Made by a program: the position numbers and the translations under genes | The notes under the pieces: generated by a model | Told to the model about the DNA's origin: nothing | Databases searched by the model: none | The model's input: only the letters and a program-made list of their open reading frames with translations | In this document: piece after piece, positions 1 through 7,532 of the stretch | Position numbering within the stretch: position 1 is the stretch's first letter | Layout of the letters: each line of letters starts with the position of its first letter | Source: Wenjunlia vitaminophila DSM 41686 | GTDB lineage: Bacteria; Actinomycetota; Actinomycetes; Streptomycetales; Streptomycetaceae | Direction: 5' to 3' | DNA: 38,875 nucleotides | NCBI RefSeq assembly: GCF_000380165.1 | Contig: NZ_KB904688.1 | Span: forward strand, 1-38,875

Positions 1-145
1 CCCACCAGCCACCCGCGTCACCAACCTGCCCGAACAACACACCTAGGGCCCGTCACCCGTCAGCGACGGCCCCACGGTGCCCCGGTGCCCCCGACCGGGG
101 GGCGGGCCCGGGGCCCGGTCGGCCGGCGGGCGGGTGCGGTGCCGG

Positions 146-1762
146 TCACCAGCGGTACGGCTCGTAGACGTCCATGCATCCCTTCTCATCGCCCTTGAGC
201 GGGTTGGCGCTCTTCGGGACCTTCTTGTTCTCCTTGGGGATGGTGACGCTGTAGTCGGTGCCCTCAGGCCAGTCCCCGCCCACCACCAGGGTGATCTCGG
301 TGACCTCGGAGGACACCTTGACCTGGCCGACGGGGATCTTCAGTGCCTTCGCCACGGCCTGGGCGTTCGACCTGCCCTGGTCCCCCTCGGCCGCGGGGTA
401 CTCGATCCGGGTCTCCTCCCGTGGCAGCGGCTCGCTTCCGGCCTCCGCCTGGGTGAAGCCCGCCGCGACCAACGTCTCGGCCAGGCCGCTCGCACGCTTG
501 CCCACTGCTGGCTTGCCGTTGACGCCGGTGCCGTTGATCACGGTGACCGGGATGGTGTCGCTCGGTGCCGCGGGCGGACCGGCCTTCTCGGGCTTCTTCT
601 TGGTCTTCACCTTGCCCTTGCCGTCGAACGGGATGTCGTTGCGGATCATGGAGAAGACCTGCTCCGCGTCGCCCGGGGCGGGTATCAGGTGGGCGTCGGG
701 GTCCAACGGGTCCGCCACCGTGGGCAGCGTGGTCGAGGTGATCCGGCTGGACGGAATGCTCTTGAACTCCATCCCCAGGTCGTACAGGGCGGGGACCGAG
801 CCCAGGCCCTCGTCCACCGTCAGGGCGTCGGTCGCGGTCTCGGCCAGGCCCATCAGCCGACCGGTGTCGGTGAAGACGTTCTGTGACTTCAGCTCGCGGA
901 CCATGGAGTTCAGGTACATGCGCTGGGCCCGGGTGCGGTTGATGTCACTGCCGAACGCGTACCGGGTGCGCAGCCACTGGAGGGCCTTCTCGCCCTTGAC
1001 CTTCTGTTCACCGGCCTCGAGCTTCAGGCCCGAGCCGCCCCGGCCGGTCTGCAGGTTGCGGTCCCAGATGTTCTGGTTGACGCACACCTCGACGCCACCG
1101 ACCGCGTCGGCCATCGACACCACCCCGGAGAAGTCGATCATCATCCAGTGGTCGATGTAGGTGTCGGTGAGGTTCTGCCAGGTGGCCAGGGTGCACCCCG
1201 GGCCGCCCCGGGCCAGGGTGTTGTTGATGGTGGCGTTGGTGGCCTCGAAGACCTCACCGGTCTTGGGGTCCTCGCACCGGGGTATGTCCACCCGGGTGTC
1301 CCGGGGGATGCTGACCAGGGCGGCGCTCTTGCGGTCCGCGGACAGGTGCAGCAGCATCTGCACGTCCGCCAGCGGGGGGCGGTCCGCGTCCTTCTTGCTG
1401 CCGCCGAGCGCCACGTTCGCCTTGCTCTTCCTGCTGTCCGAGCCGAGCAGCAGGATGTTGAGCGGTGTCTGGCCGTGGGCGTTGGGCTTGGTCTTCTTCA
1501 CCGCGCTGTCGCCGCTGCTCCGCTCGCCCTTGCGGATGTTCCCGTTGAGGTGCTCCAGGTAGAGCCAGCCCGATCCGGTGCTGATCAGGATGATCGCGCT
1601 GAGGGAGAGCACACCTGCCTTCAGCACACGGACCCCTCCGCTCCCGCTCTTCTTCCGCTTACGGTTGCTGCCCCTCCTGTGGCCGCCACCGCCACCGGAG
1701 CCACCGTCGTGGGCGGATCCGGTGTCGGCGGTCGGACGTGTGGTCCGTGCACCCTCGTGCAT
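146..1762 (-). CDS. LCP family cell-wall glycopolymer transferase with LytR_C domain (LCP1)
   Basis: A 538-aa membrane-anchored LytR-CpsA-Psr protein. Family members transfer lipid-linked glycopolymers onto peptidoglycan outside the membrane. A basic Gly/Ser-rich cytoplasmic N-terminus is followed by one membrane segment (about residues 44-67). The LCP domain shows NILLLGSDSR (about 102-111), SIPRD, IDHWMMIDFSG, GGVEVC and LRTRY. A LytR_C domain starts near residue 405 (PVTVINGTGVNG). The usual R-x-D-T motif reads LADV, so the Arg is replaced; I believe some actinomycete LCPs share this. Exactly four cysteines are present, all extracytoplasmic: PRC, GPGC, EVC and one near the C-terminus (KGCMD). 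The ATG start follows a GGAGGAGG Shine-Dalgarno. It is the last of three tandem minus-strand LCP genes. The glycopolymer substrate cannot be told from sequence. Confidence 0.95.
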   Translation of the reverse strand: MHEGARTTRPTADTGSAHDGGSGGGGGHRRGSNRKRKKSGSGGVRVLKAGVLSLSAIILISTGSGWLYLEHLNGNIRKGERSSGDSAVKKTKPNAHGQTPLNILLLGSDSRKSKANVALGGSKKDADRPPLADVQMLLHLSADRKSAALVSIPRDTRVDIPRCEDPKTGEVFEATNATINNTLARGGPGCTLATWQNLTDTYIDHWMMIDFSGVVSMADAVGGVEVCVNQNIWDRNLQTGRGGSGLKLEAGEQKVKGEKALQWLRTRYAFGSDINRTRAQRMYLNSMVRELKSQNVFTDTGRLMGLAETATDALTVDEGLGSVPALYDLGMEFKSIPSSRITSTTLPTVADPLDPDAHLIPAPGDAEQVFSMIRNDIPFDGKGKVKTKKKPEKAGPPAAPSDTIPVTVINGTGVNGKPAVGKRASGLAETLVAAGFTQAEAGSEPLPREETRIEYPAAEGDQGRSNAQAVAKALKIPVGQVKVSSEVTEITLVVGGDWPEGTDYSVTIPKENKKVPKSANPLKGDEKGCMDVYEPYRW

Positions 1763-1792
1763 GCGACGGCCTCCTCCAGGCGCGTGGTACGG

Positions 1793-1808
1793 GTCACCGC
1801 GCGGTGAC
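1793..1808. repeat. 16-bp perfect palindrome between LCP1 and LCP2
   Basis: GTCACCGCGCGGTGAC is its own reverse complement. It lies in the 91-bp gap between the LCP2 stop (1854) and the LCP1 start (1762), about 30 bp upstream of the LCP1 ATG. It could be a protein-binding site or an RNA hairpin that lowers read-through from LCP2. It has no T-tract, so a simple intrinsic terminator is not the only reading. Confidence 0.4.
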
Positions 1809-1853
1809 GCGGTGGGACAGCCGCGCCGCGCCCGAGCACCGCGCCGCTGCTTC

Positions 1854-3731
1854 TCACTTGGCGCAGACCTGCTGGTCCGCGTTGACGCGTTGCAGGTCCG
1901 AGGGGGCGGTGGTGGGGGCCGTCAGCGGGATACCCGCTCCCTCGAAGTCCTTGCCCAGGGTGAGAACCATCTCCTCCAGGGGCGCGGCGTCCTTGTTCGT
2001 CATCTTCAGTGCGGTGGGCGGCAGGCCCATCATCTCCGCAAGGGCACGGGCCTGGTCACCCCTGTTGCGGGCGTACTCCAGTGTGGTTTTGGCCACATCG
2101 GCCGGGGCGTTGAGGCCGTTGCTCGACCGGATCACCCCTTGCTCGTTCTGCAGCCAGTTGACGGTCTCCTGAGCGGCACCCATGACACCGCTGCCGTTGA
2201 CCACCCGCACCCGCACGTCGGCGGGCGCCGCCTTGCTCGTCTCCTTCGGCGTCGGCTTCTTCTTGTTCTTCCCCTTCACGTCGGTCAGCGACTGGTCCGC
2301 CCTCACCATCGCGAACACCTGCTTGGCATCACGCTCCTTGAGCACCAGGCGGTTCTTGTCCAGCGGGTCGTCCGCCACCGGGACGGTCGCGAAGGTGATG
2401 TGCTTGGTGTCCACCTTGCCCAGGTCCTTGGCCAGTCCGCTGAGCTTCCTGATGCTCGCTATCCCGCTGTCCACGGTCAGGGAGTTGGTCGCCGCGTCGG
2501 CCAGGTTCCACAGCTTGGTGGGGCTGGTCAGGGTGCCGTTGCCCTTGATCTTGCGGATCATCGAGCTGAGGAACTGCTGCTGCAACGGAATCCTGGTCAG
2601 GTCCCCGCCCTGGCCGACCGAGTGCCGGGTGCGGACGAAGGCCAGTGCCTGCTCGCCCTTGACCACGTGGCGGCCCCTGCTCAGGTTCAGGTGTGAGTCG
2701 GGGTCGTTGATGTTCTTCTCCAGGCACACCTCGACGCCGCCGACCGCGTTGGACATCGTCTTCACCGCGTTGAAGTCGACCATCATGAAGTGGTCGATGC
2801 GAATCCCGGTGAGCTTCTCCACGGTCTTCCAGGTGCAGTCCGGGCCGCGCTCGTTCTGTCCCAGGCTGGTGTTGAACATCGCGCGCGGGGAGCCGGGGAT
2901 GATCCGCTTCTTGTCCTCGGTCTTGCACTCCGGGATCTCCACCATCAGGTCCCGAGGAATGCTCAACGCGGTGGCGTTGGTGCGGTCCTTGGCGACGTGG
3001 AAGAGGAACGTGGTGTCGGCGTGGCCGGGGCTGCCCGTGTCGCCGTACTTACCGTCCTGGCCCTCCCGGGTGTCGGTGCCGATCAGCAGGATGTTCATGG
3101 CGCCCTCGGCGCCGGCGGACGGCCGGTCGTCGCCCAGGTCGGCGTCGTAGGAGTCGATGTTGCCGTTGAAGTGCTGGTAGATGAAGTAGCCGCCGGCGCA
3201 GCCGGCCACGAGCACGAAACCCAGCGTGCCGGCCGTCCAGTGCACCACCCGCCGTTTGACCGACTTGGGACGGCGCCTGCCGGGACCGCCCCGACCGGCA
3301 GCCCGACCACCTCCGGAACGTCCTCCTCCGGAACCGCCACCCCCCGAACGACCGCCACCCGAACGGTCACCGCCGCGCGCCGAGGCCCGTCGGGTACCGC
3401 CGGGCCGGCCGGCGTCCTGCCCGGCGGCGCGGCCCGCGGCCCTGCGGGCGGCGGCCCGCCCCCCAGTGGACGGGCTGTCGGACACCGACCGGTGCTCCGA
3501 CCCGTCCCCCCCGTCGCCCCCGTCGCCCGGGGCGTCGGGGGCGTCCGCCGGGGCGGCGGACCGTCTGTGGTGACCGGGAGGGGTGCCCCCACCTCGGAGC
3601 GGCACCTCAGCGTCCGGGCGGAGCTGGTAACTACCGGTACTGGGATCGAACACCCACTGGTCGGCCGGGTCGGCGTCACCGGACCACTGCCGGTCCCCCG
3701 ATCCGCTGTGCCTACGGCCTTGCGCGTCCAC
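1854..3731 (-). CDS. LCP family protein with long Gly/Arg-rich N-terminus and LytR_C domain (LCP2)
   Basis: A 625-aa LCP protein. The cytoplasmic N-terminus of about 160 residues is unusually long and low in complexity: an Asp/Gly-rich stretch, then Arg/Gly/Ser repeats at about 110-160. One membrane segment follows at about 162-187. The LCP domain shows MNILLIGTDTR, SIPRD, IDHFMMVDFNA, GGVEVC and VRTRH. A LytR_C domain begins at VRVRVVNGSGVMG. The R-x-D-T motif reads HADT, and the distal D-x-x-R-x-x-R-Q motif reads DLTRIPLQQQ, so two conserved Arg positions differ. Outside the membrane there are four cysteines (PEC, GPDC, EVC and a penultimate-region VCAK), the same spacing pattern as LCP1 and LCP3. 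The GTG start gives an N-terminus containing DQWVFDPSTGSYQLR, a plausible docking motif of unknown role. Confidence 0.94.
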   Translation of the reverse strand: MDAQGRRHSGSGDRQWSGDADPADQWVFDPSTGSYQLRPDAEVPLRGGGTPPGHHRRSAAPADAPDAPGDGGDGGDGSEHRSVSDSPSTGGRAAARRAAGRAAGQDAGRPGGTRRASARGGDRSGGGRSGGGGSGGGRSGGGRAAGRGGPGRRRPKSVKRRVVHWTAGTLGFVLVAGCAGGYFIYQHFNGNIDSYDADLGDDRPSAGAEGAMNILLIGTDTREGQDGKYGDTGSPGHADTTFLFHVAKDRTNATALSIPRDLMVEIPECKTEDKKRIIPGSPRAMFNTSLGQNERGPDCTWKTVEKLTGIRIDHFMMVDFNAVKTMSNAVGGVEVCLEKNINDPDSHLNLSRGRHVVKGEQALAFVRTRHSVGQGGDLTRIPLQQQFLSSMIRKIKGNGTLTSPTKLWNLADAATNSLTVDSGIASIRKLSGLAKDLGKVDTKHITFATVPVADDPLDKNRLVLKERDAKQVFAMVRADQSLTDVKGKNKKKPTPKETSKAAPADVRVRVVNGSGVMGAAQETVNWLQNEQGVIRSSNGLNAPADVAKTTLEYARNRGDQARALAEMMGLPPTALKMTNKDAAPLEEMVLTLGKDFEGAGIPLTAPTTAPSDLQRVNADQQVCAK

Positions 3732-3882
3732 GGTCGCCTGTGCCCTCCGTCACTGCCACGCTGCGCCTCCCCAGGACGCTTGATCGGATCTGGTATAGGG
3801 ACGTACTTCGCCCGGCCCGGACCAGGCCGGATGGCTCACCCTAGCCGCCCTGTCCGCGGGCCTGGCACGCCGGTGACACTTT

Positions 3883-3912
3883 CCACTCCCCTGCACGCGG
3901 GGAAAGGAGTGG
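3883..3912 (-). terminator. Hairpin terminator downstream of LCP3
   Basis: CCACTCC (3883-3889) pairs with GGAGTGG (3906-3912), with an inner CCCC/GGGG pairing. It lies 22 bp past the LCP3 stop and upstream of LCP2, on the strand that LCP3 is read from. It has no clear U-tract, as is common in actinomycetes. It may partly separate LCP3 from LCP2 transcription. Confidence 0.5.
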
Positions 3913-3933
3913 CGCGGCGGCACGCCCCGGTAC

Positions 3934-5571
3934 TCATCCTTCACCACAGATGTCACGGTCCGCCGTGGTGCCCCGGAACGCGGGTTCCTCGGTTGACGCC
4001 GGCGGTGACCCCGACGCGGACGAGGAAGCCGAGGCCGAGGGGTCCGGGGTCGCCGCGGACGAGCTCGGCGACGCGGCGTCGTCACCCTCCTCCGCGTCCG
4101 GTTGCCCGCTGGCCACACCCCCCGGTGTTCCCGGCGGCGGGGTGGACCCGGTCGTCTCCGGGGCGGCTGTTGTCTCCTTGTCCCCGCTCGTCTCGCTCAT
4201 CCCTGGGGTCCCGGTCGCCTCCGCGTCCACCGTCTCGGTGCCGGTGGGGGTCCCGGTCCCGTCGTCGTCCTCGTTCACCTGGATCGGCCGGTCCTCACGC
4301 AGCGCGGTGAACAGCGCGCTGGCCTCCGGCTGCACCAACTGGTCGCGGTTGGGGTCCACCACGTAGGGCTCGCGGGGAACGGTCAGGAACACCACGTCCT
4401 GCGTGGGCGTCCGCTCCAGGCCGCGAGCCAGTTTGTACAGCTCGCCCAGCGAGTCGAGGCCCTCGTCGGCGATGAGCGAGGAGGTGGCCGCGTCGAGCAC
4501 GGAGTACAGCTTGGTGGGGTTGAGCAACACCCCACCGCTCTTCACCTTCCGCACCAGGGAGGCGAGGAACTGCTGCTGGCGGTCCATGCGCTGGGTGTCG
4601 CTGCCGTTGCCGATGCTCTTGCGGGCCCGGACGTAGGCGAGTGCGTCCTCCCCCCTCACGGTCTGCCGACCAGCGGGCAGGTCCAGCTTCGCCGCGTCGT
4701 CCCGCACCGCCTCCGGAAGACAGATCTCCACACCGTCCACCGCGTCCACCATCTTCTTGAACCCGGTGAAGTCCATGATCAGGTGGTGGTCGATCCGGAT
4801 CCCGGTCATGTTCTCCACGGTGCGGATCGTGCAGGCCGCCCCGCCGAACTGGAACGCCCAGTTGAACTGCGCGAACTGGGACCTGGTCTCGCCTCCGTCC
4901 GGGGTGGCGCACGCCGGGATCTGCACCATCAGGTCCCGCGGGATGGACATCGCCGTCGCCCCGCGGCGGTCCTCGGCGAGGTGCAGCAGGATGGTGGTGT
5001 CCGAGCGCTGCGAACCCTCGTCACCGCCGTACCGGGCGTTGCTCCCGCTGCGGTCGTCGGAGCCGATCAGCAGGATGTTCTGGGCGTTCTGGTGCTCCAC
5101 CCGGCGCGGGCGTTCGCTTTCGTACTCGTGCAGGATCTGCGCGGTGGCCTCGTCGGTGCGGATGTTGGCGTTCAGTTTGCGGTAGAGCGCGTAGGCCGTG
5201 CCGGCCGTGGCCACCAGCAGCACCGCGGTGCCGATCGCCAGGGCCTTGAGCACCTTTCGCCTCCTGCTGCGGCGGCGCGGGGCCGGGGCCGTCTCCGGGC
5301 CGGCGTCCTGCTCGGAGTCGTCCCCGCCGTCGGGAGGCGTCCCTGCCGAGGTCTCCGGGTCGTCGGGGGCGTCGGCGGGGGTTCCTTCAGTGGCTCGGCC
5401 CGGCGCTTCCCCGTCCTCGGGCGACTCCCCGCCCCGGGGTATCTCCTCCGCCTCGGGTGCCTCCTGTCCCTCCGGCGCACCCCGGCCCCCGGGCCCCTCC
5501 CCGTTCTCGGAGCCCCCCTGCCCGGGGTGGGCCCCGGGGGTGTCCGCTGAGTTGCTCACGTCTGCGCTCAT
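3934..5571 (-). CDS. LCP family protein with Ser/Thr/Pro-rich tail instead of LytR_C (LCP3)
   Basis: A 545-aa LCP protein. An acidic Glu/Gly/Pro-rich cytoplasmic N-terminus of about 100 residues precedes an Arg cluster and a membrane segment (about 107-130). The LCP domain carries the full motif set: NILLIGSDDRSG, RSDT, SIPRD, IDHHLIMDFTGF, GGV-type DGVEIC, VRARK and a following R-x-x-R-Q-Q (QRMDRQQQ). After the LCP domain there is no LytR_C. Instead about 115 residues rich in Thr, Ser, Pro, Gly and Glu end in DICGEG. Such a tail may span the wall or be glycosylated (inference). Four cysteines (PAC, GAAC, EIC, DIC) match LCP1 and LCP2. The ATG start follows AGGGGG. It is the first of the three tandem LCP genes. 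Confidence 0.95.
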   Translation of the reverse strand: MSADVSNSADTPGAHPGQGGSENGEGPGGRGAPEGQEAPEAEEIPRGGESPEDGEAPGRATEGTPADAPDDPETSAGTPPDGGDDSEQDAGPETAPAPRRRSRRRKVLKALAIGTAVLLVATAGTAYALYRKLNANIRTDEATAQILHEYESERPRRVEHQNAQNILLIGSDDRSGSNARYGGDEGSQRSDTTILLHLAEDRRGATAMSIPRDLMVQIPACATPDGGETRSQFAQFNWAFQFGGAACTIRTVENMTGIRIDHHLIMDFTGFKKMVDAVDGVEICLPEAVRDDAAKLDLPAGRQTVRGEDALAYVRARKSIGNGSDTQRMDRQQQFLASLVRKVKSGGVLLNPTKLYSVLDAATSSLIADEGLDSLGELYKLARGLERTPTQDVVFLTVPREPYVVDPNRDQLVQPEASALFTALREDRPIQVNEDDDGTGTPTGTETVDAEATGTPGMSETSGDKETTAAPETTGSTPPPGTPGGVASGQPDAEEGDDAASPSSSAATPDPSASASSSASGSPPASTEEPAFRGTTADRDICGEG

Positions 5572-5650
5572 CCCCCTGGGAGGTCAGTTGCGGGCAGGTG
5601 CTACCGGATTCGGGCCGACAAGAGGGCCAGAACATCTGTGCAGACCACTG

Positions 5651-5666
5651 AACCCCGCTCGGGGTT
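5651..5666 (-). repeat. Perfect hairpin in the LCP3 upstream region
   Basis: AACCCCG, a 2-nt centre and CGGGGTT form a 7-bp perfect inverted repeat about 80 bp upstream of the LCP3 ATG. If transcription starts further upstream this would be a stem in the 5' leader; otherwise it could be an operator. There is no direct evidence for either. Confidence 0.3.
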
Positions 5667-5782
5667 GCCTCGTCTCCCGCACTTCTCTGCGAGCGGGGAC
5701 GACACGTCGCCCGGTGCGGCCCGTCGAGCACGTGGGGTCACGTTCACCGGACCGCCGACGGGCGGGGCCCGGTGAACCGCGC

Positions 5783-5818
5783 ACCCGGACCACCGCGCTC
5801 CCGGGCGGTGGTCCGGGT
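5783..5818 (-). terminator. Strong intrinsic hairpin after the TIGR03089-type gene
   Basis: ACCCGGACCACCG (5783-5795) and CGGTGGTCCGGGT (5806-5818) are perfect 13-bp arms around a 10-nt loop. The hairpin begins 33 bp past the stop of the minus-strand gene at 5851-6606. It separates that gene from the LCP cluster. The stem is long and GC-rich with no T-run, the usual actinomycete form. Confidence 0.75.
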
Positions 5819-5850
5819 CCGGTTGTCCACCGCCGTCGGATCGCCCCCGG

Positions 5851-6606
5851 TCACGCCTCGGCGGGAACGGTCACCCGCTCCTCCTCGCGGCGGCGGCGCA
5901 GCCCGTCGGGGTCCAGCCGGTCCAGGTTACGGCAGAGCACCACGGAGGCATCGACGGCCAGTGGGGCGAGCAACCCCGCGGACAGGCCCGGCCAGGAGTC
6001 CATCGGCAGTCCGGTCAGCAGTCGTCCGCCGCGTTCCAGACCGAGTTCCTCGGCCCCGTCGAGGGCCCGGGCCACCACCTCGCCCGCGGTCAGCCGCAGA
6101 CCGGGGAGCTCCAGCGCGGGCGCTTCCGGGCCCACCGGAACGTGGGGACTGAAGCGGTCGGCCTGCCCGGGGACCTCCGCGGCGTAGTCCACGAAGCCCT
6201 CGGGGACCTGGGGGAACCGCCCGCCCAGGGGCCGCAGCGACAGCGCCACCCGCTCCCCCCGGCAAGCGCGGGCGGCGGGGAGCTGGTCCGGGCCCGCGAC
6301 CACCAGGTCCGCGGAGCCGGGGTCGCCTCCGGGGGCCGCCACGACGCCGACGGTCAGGCAGGCCATGATCCAGACCGCGGTCTGCCAGTGCGCCGGGAGC
6401 AGCAGGACCGCCCGGTCGCCCGGCTCGGCGCCCAGGTCGTCCTGGAGCAGGTTGGCGGTCTTGGCCACCCAGTTGTCGAACGTCGTCACGGACAACTCAA
6501 CCCGTTCTCCTGTGGCGTCGTCGTAGAAGGTGACCAACGGCCGTGCGGCGTCACCCGCGAGAGCGACGCGCAGCAGGTCGGCAGGGGTTTGCGCAGTGGT
6601 GTCCAT
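5851..6606 (-). CDS. TIGR03089 family protein (AMP-binding-enzyme-like)
   Basis: A 251-aa protein matching the actinobacterial family known as TIGR03089, which resembles the N-terminal part of acyl-adenylating enzymes. Visible features are the N-terminal TPADLLRVAL, FYDDATGERVELS, TFDNWVAKTANLLQDDLGAEPGDRV-type segment and LLPAHWQTAVWIMACLTVG. The AMP-binding P-loop (TSGTTGxPKG) and the C-terminal adenylation domain are absent, so catalysis of an ordinary ligase type is unlikely. The function is unknown. The ATG at 6606 is chosen over an in-frame TTG six bases upstream. No Shine-Dalgarno is visible, and a TAGGCT -10-like hexamer sits 9 nt before the ATG, which suggests a nearly leaderless mRNA. 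It lies next to LCP genes, an arrangement I recall from other actinomycetes. Confidence 0.85.
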   Translation of the reverse strand: MDTTAQTPADLLRVALAGDAARPLVTFYDDATGERVELSVTTFDNWVAKTANLLQDDLGAEPGDRAVLLLPAHWQTAVWIMACLTVGVVAAPGGDPGSADLVVAGPDQLPAARACRGERVALSLRPLGGRFPQVPEGFVDYAAEVPGQADRFSPHVPVGPEAPALELPGLRLTAGEVVARALDGAEELGLERGGRLLTGLPMDSWPGLSAGLLAPLAVDASVVLCRNLDRLDPDGLRRRREEERVTVPAEA

Positions 6607-6615
6607 GACCAACAG

Positions 6616-6621
6616 AGCCTA
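6616..6621 (-). promoter_or_regulatory. Candidate -10 element for the TIGR03089-type gene
   Basis: On the minus strand TAGGCT lies 9 nt upstream of the ATG at 6606. This fits the actinobacterial TAnnnT pattern and would give a very short or no leader. No convincing -35 was identified. The divergent module starts at 6784, so this 177-bp gap must hold promoters for both directions. Confidence 0.35.
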
Positions 6622-6684
6622 GGGCCCGACCCGGGCGAGAAAGGGAGGCGCTCTGGAGAATGCCGTGAAAGCCCCGCTCGGACC

Positions 6685-6710
6685 GGGTATGTGACGAGTA
6701 GATCGTACCC
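6685..6710. promoter_or_regulatory. Imperfect inverted repeat upstream of module copy 1
   Basis: GGGTA (6685-6689) and TACCC (6706-6710) form a spaced inverted repeat in the divergent gap between the TIGR03089-type gene and the module. It is a candidate operator for the XRE regulator of the module. The arms are only 5 bp, so support is weak. Confidence 0.2.
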
Positions 6711-6783
6711 TTCTGCGCCTGCCACCACGTCGCTACGGTGCGCAGCAGCTCAGTAACCGGACCAGCGCACTGAAGGGGCGATC

Positions 6784-6993
6784 ATGGCCAGGAGAATCCG
6801 GATGATCGGCACCACCTCGGACAAAACCGGCTGCCCTGCCCTGTTCGAGGACCTCGATACCGGCGAGATTCTCGTCCAGGGGGAAGAGATCACCGATCCG
6901 AGGGACCGTGCGCAGATGCACGGTTACACCGAGGGGGAAACACTCATCGTCGTCCCACGCGAGTTGCTGACCCGCTTCGCACCGAAGGAGTGA
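6784..6993 (+). CDS. Small conserved protein, first gene of the DUF6879/XRE module (copy 1)
   Basis: A 69-aa protein with no named domain that I recognise. It has a Cys-Pro turn near residue 18 (TGCPALFED), a short strand-like segment LVQGEEITD, and ends in GETLIVVPRELLTRF. Small proteins with this CP / LVQG / GET-x-V-x-(V/I)P pattern are, from memory, frequent upstream of DUF6879 genes in Streptomyces and relatives. It begins at ATG after GAAGGGGCG. Its stop overlaps or abuts the DUF6879 start, so the two are probably co-translated. A second, damaged version of its C-terminus is found at 10746-10874. The function is unknown; it might be a ligand-sensing or partner protein for the downstream regulator (inference). 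Confidence 0.8.
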   Translation: MARRIRMIGTTSDKTGCPALFEDLDTGEILVQGEEITDPRDRAQMHGYTEGETLIVVPRELLTRFAPKE

Positions 6994-6995
6994 AC

Positions 6996-7532
6996 GTGCC
7001 CGAACTGCTCAGCTTCGACAGCGTGGAGCACCTCTTCGAGGATTTCCAGCACACCGCCTGGCGGCTCGAGACCCGACGGGGCTACGCCTCTGACCGGCAG
7101 AGCGAGGAGTACCGGCGTTTTCTTCGCGGGGAGGACGCCACCCGGGACCTGAGCGACCCCTGGTACGCGTCGAGACGGAAGCAGACCGCCCAGGGCAAGA
7201 GATTCGAACGCGTGCGACTCGTGGACACCCCACCGACCAAGGGGCAGCTCTACCTCCTACACAGCGCCCAGTTCAACATCGCCGCAGGAGAGGACATCCG
7301 CAACATGTACCGGTCCCATGCACGCAGGTTGGGACTGCCGGATTTCGACTTCTGGTTGTTCGACTCGCGCATACTCATCAAGTTCCATTTCGACGACGAT
7401 GACCACATCCTCGGCGTCGAGCTGATAGAGGAGCCCAAGCAGGTCGTGCGGGCGTGCCAGGCACGGGATGCGGCCTGGCATCACGCCATTCGCAACGAGG
7501 AGTTCAAAGCGCGGGTATTTTCCCCGGGGTGA
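6996..7532 (+). CDS. DUF6879 family protein (copy 1)
   Basis: About 178 aa. Features typical of the family are the N-terminal FEDFQHTAWRLETRRGY, the central RRKQTAQGKRFERVRLV, a segment near ISAGED-type IAAGEDIRNMYRSHA, and the acidic DFDFWLFDSRILIKFHFDDD. The function of DUF6879 is not known to me. The start is set at GTG 6996 because AAGGAG lies 5 nt upstream; an in-frame GTG at 6990 overlaps the previous stop as GTGA and is the alternative. Its own stop overlaps the GTG of the XRE gene as GTGA. It is the middle gene of a tightly coupled three-gene unit. A paralogue is at 10858-11382. Confidence 0.88.
   Translation: MPELLSFDSVEHLFEDFQHTAWRLETRRGYASDRQSEEYRRFLRGEDATRDLSDPWYASRRKQTAQGKRFERVRLVDTPPTKGQLYLLHSAQFNIAAGEDIRNMYRSHARRLGLPDFDFWLFDSRILIKFHFDDDDHILGVELIEEPKQVVRACQARDAAWHHAIRNEEFKARVFSPG

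Noticed and set aside
1-145. Possible end of another gene or tRNA at the left edge
   Set aside because: No reading frame with recognisable protein features and no cloverleaf; only GC-rich inverted stretches that may act as a terminator for LCP1.
3300-3460. Short GC-rich near-repeats that could suggest a CRISPR-like or minisatellite array
   Set aside because: They encode the Gly/Ser/Arg repeat of the LCP2 N-terminus; unit lengths are irregular and there are no unique spacers.
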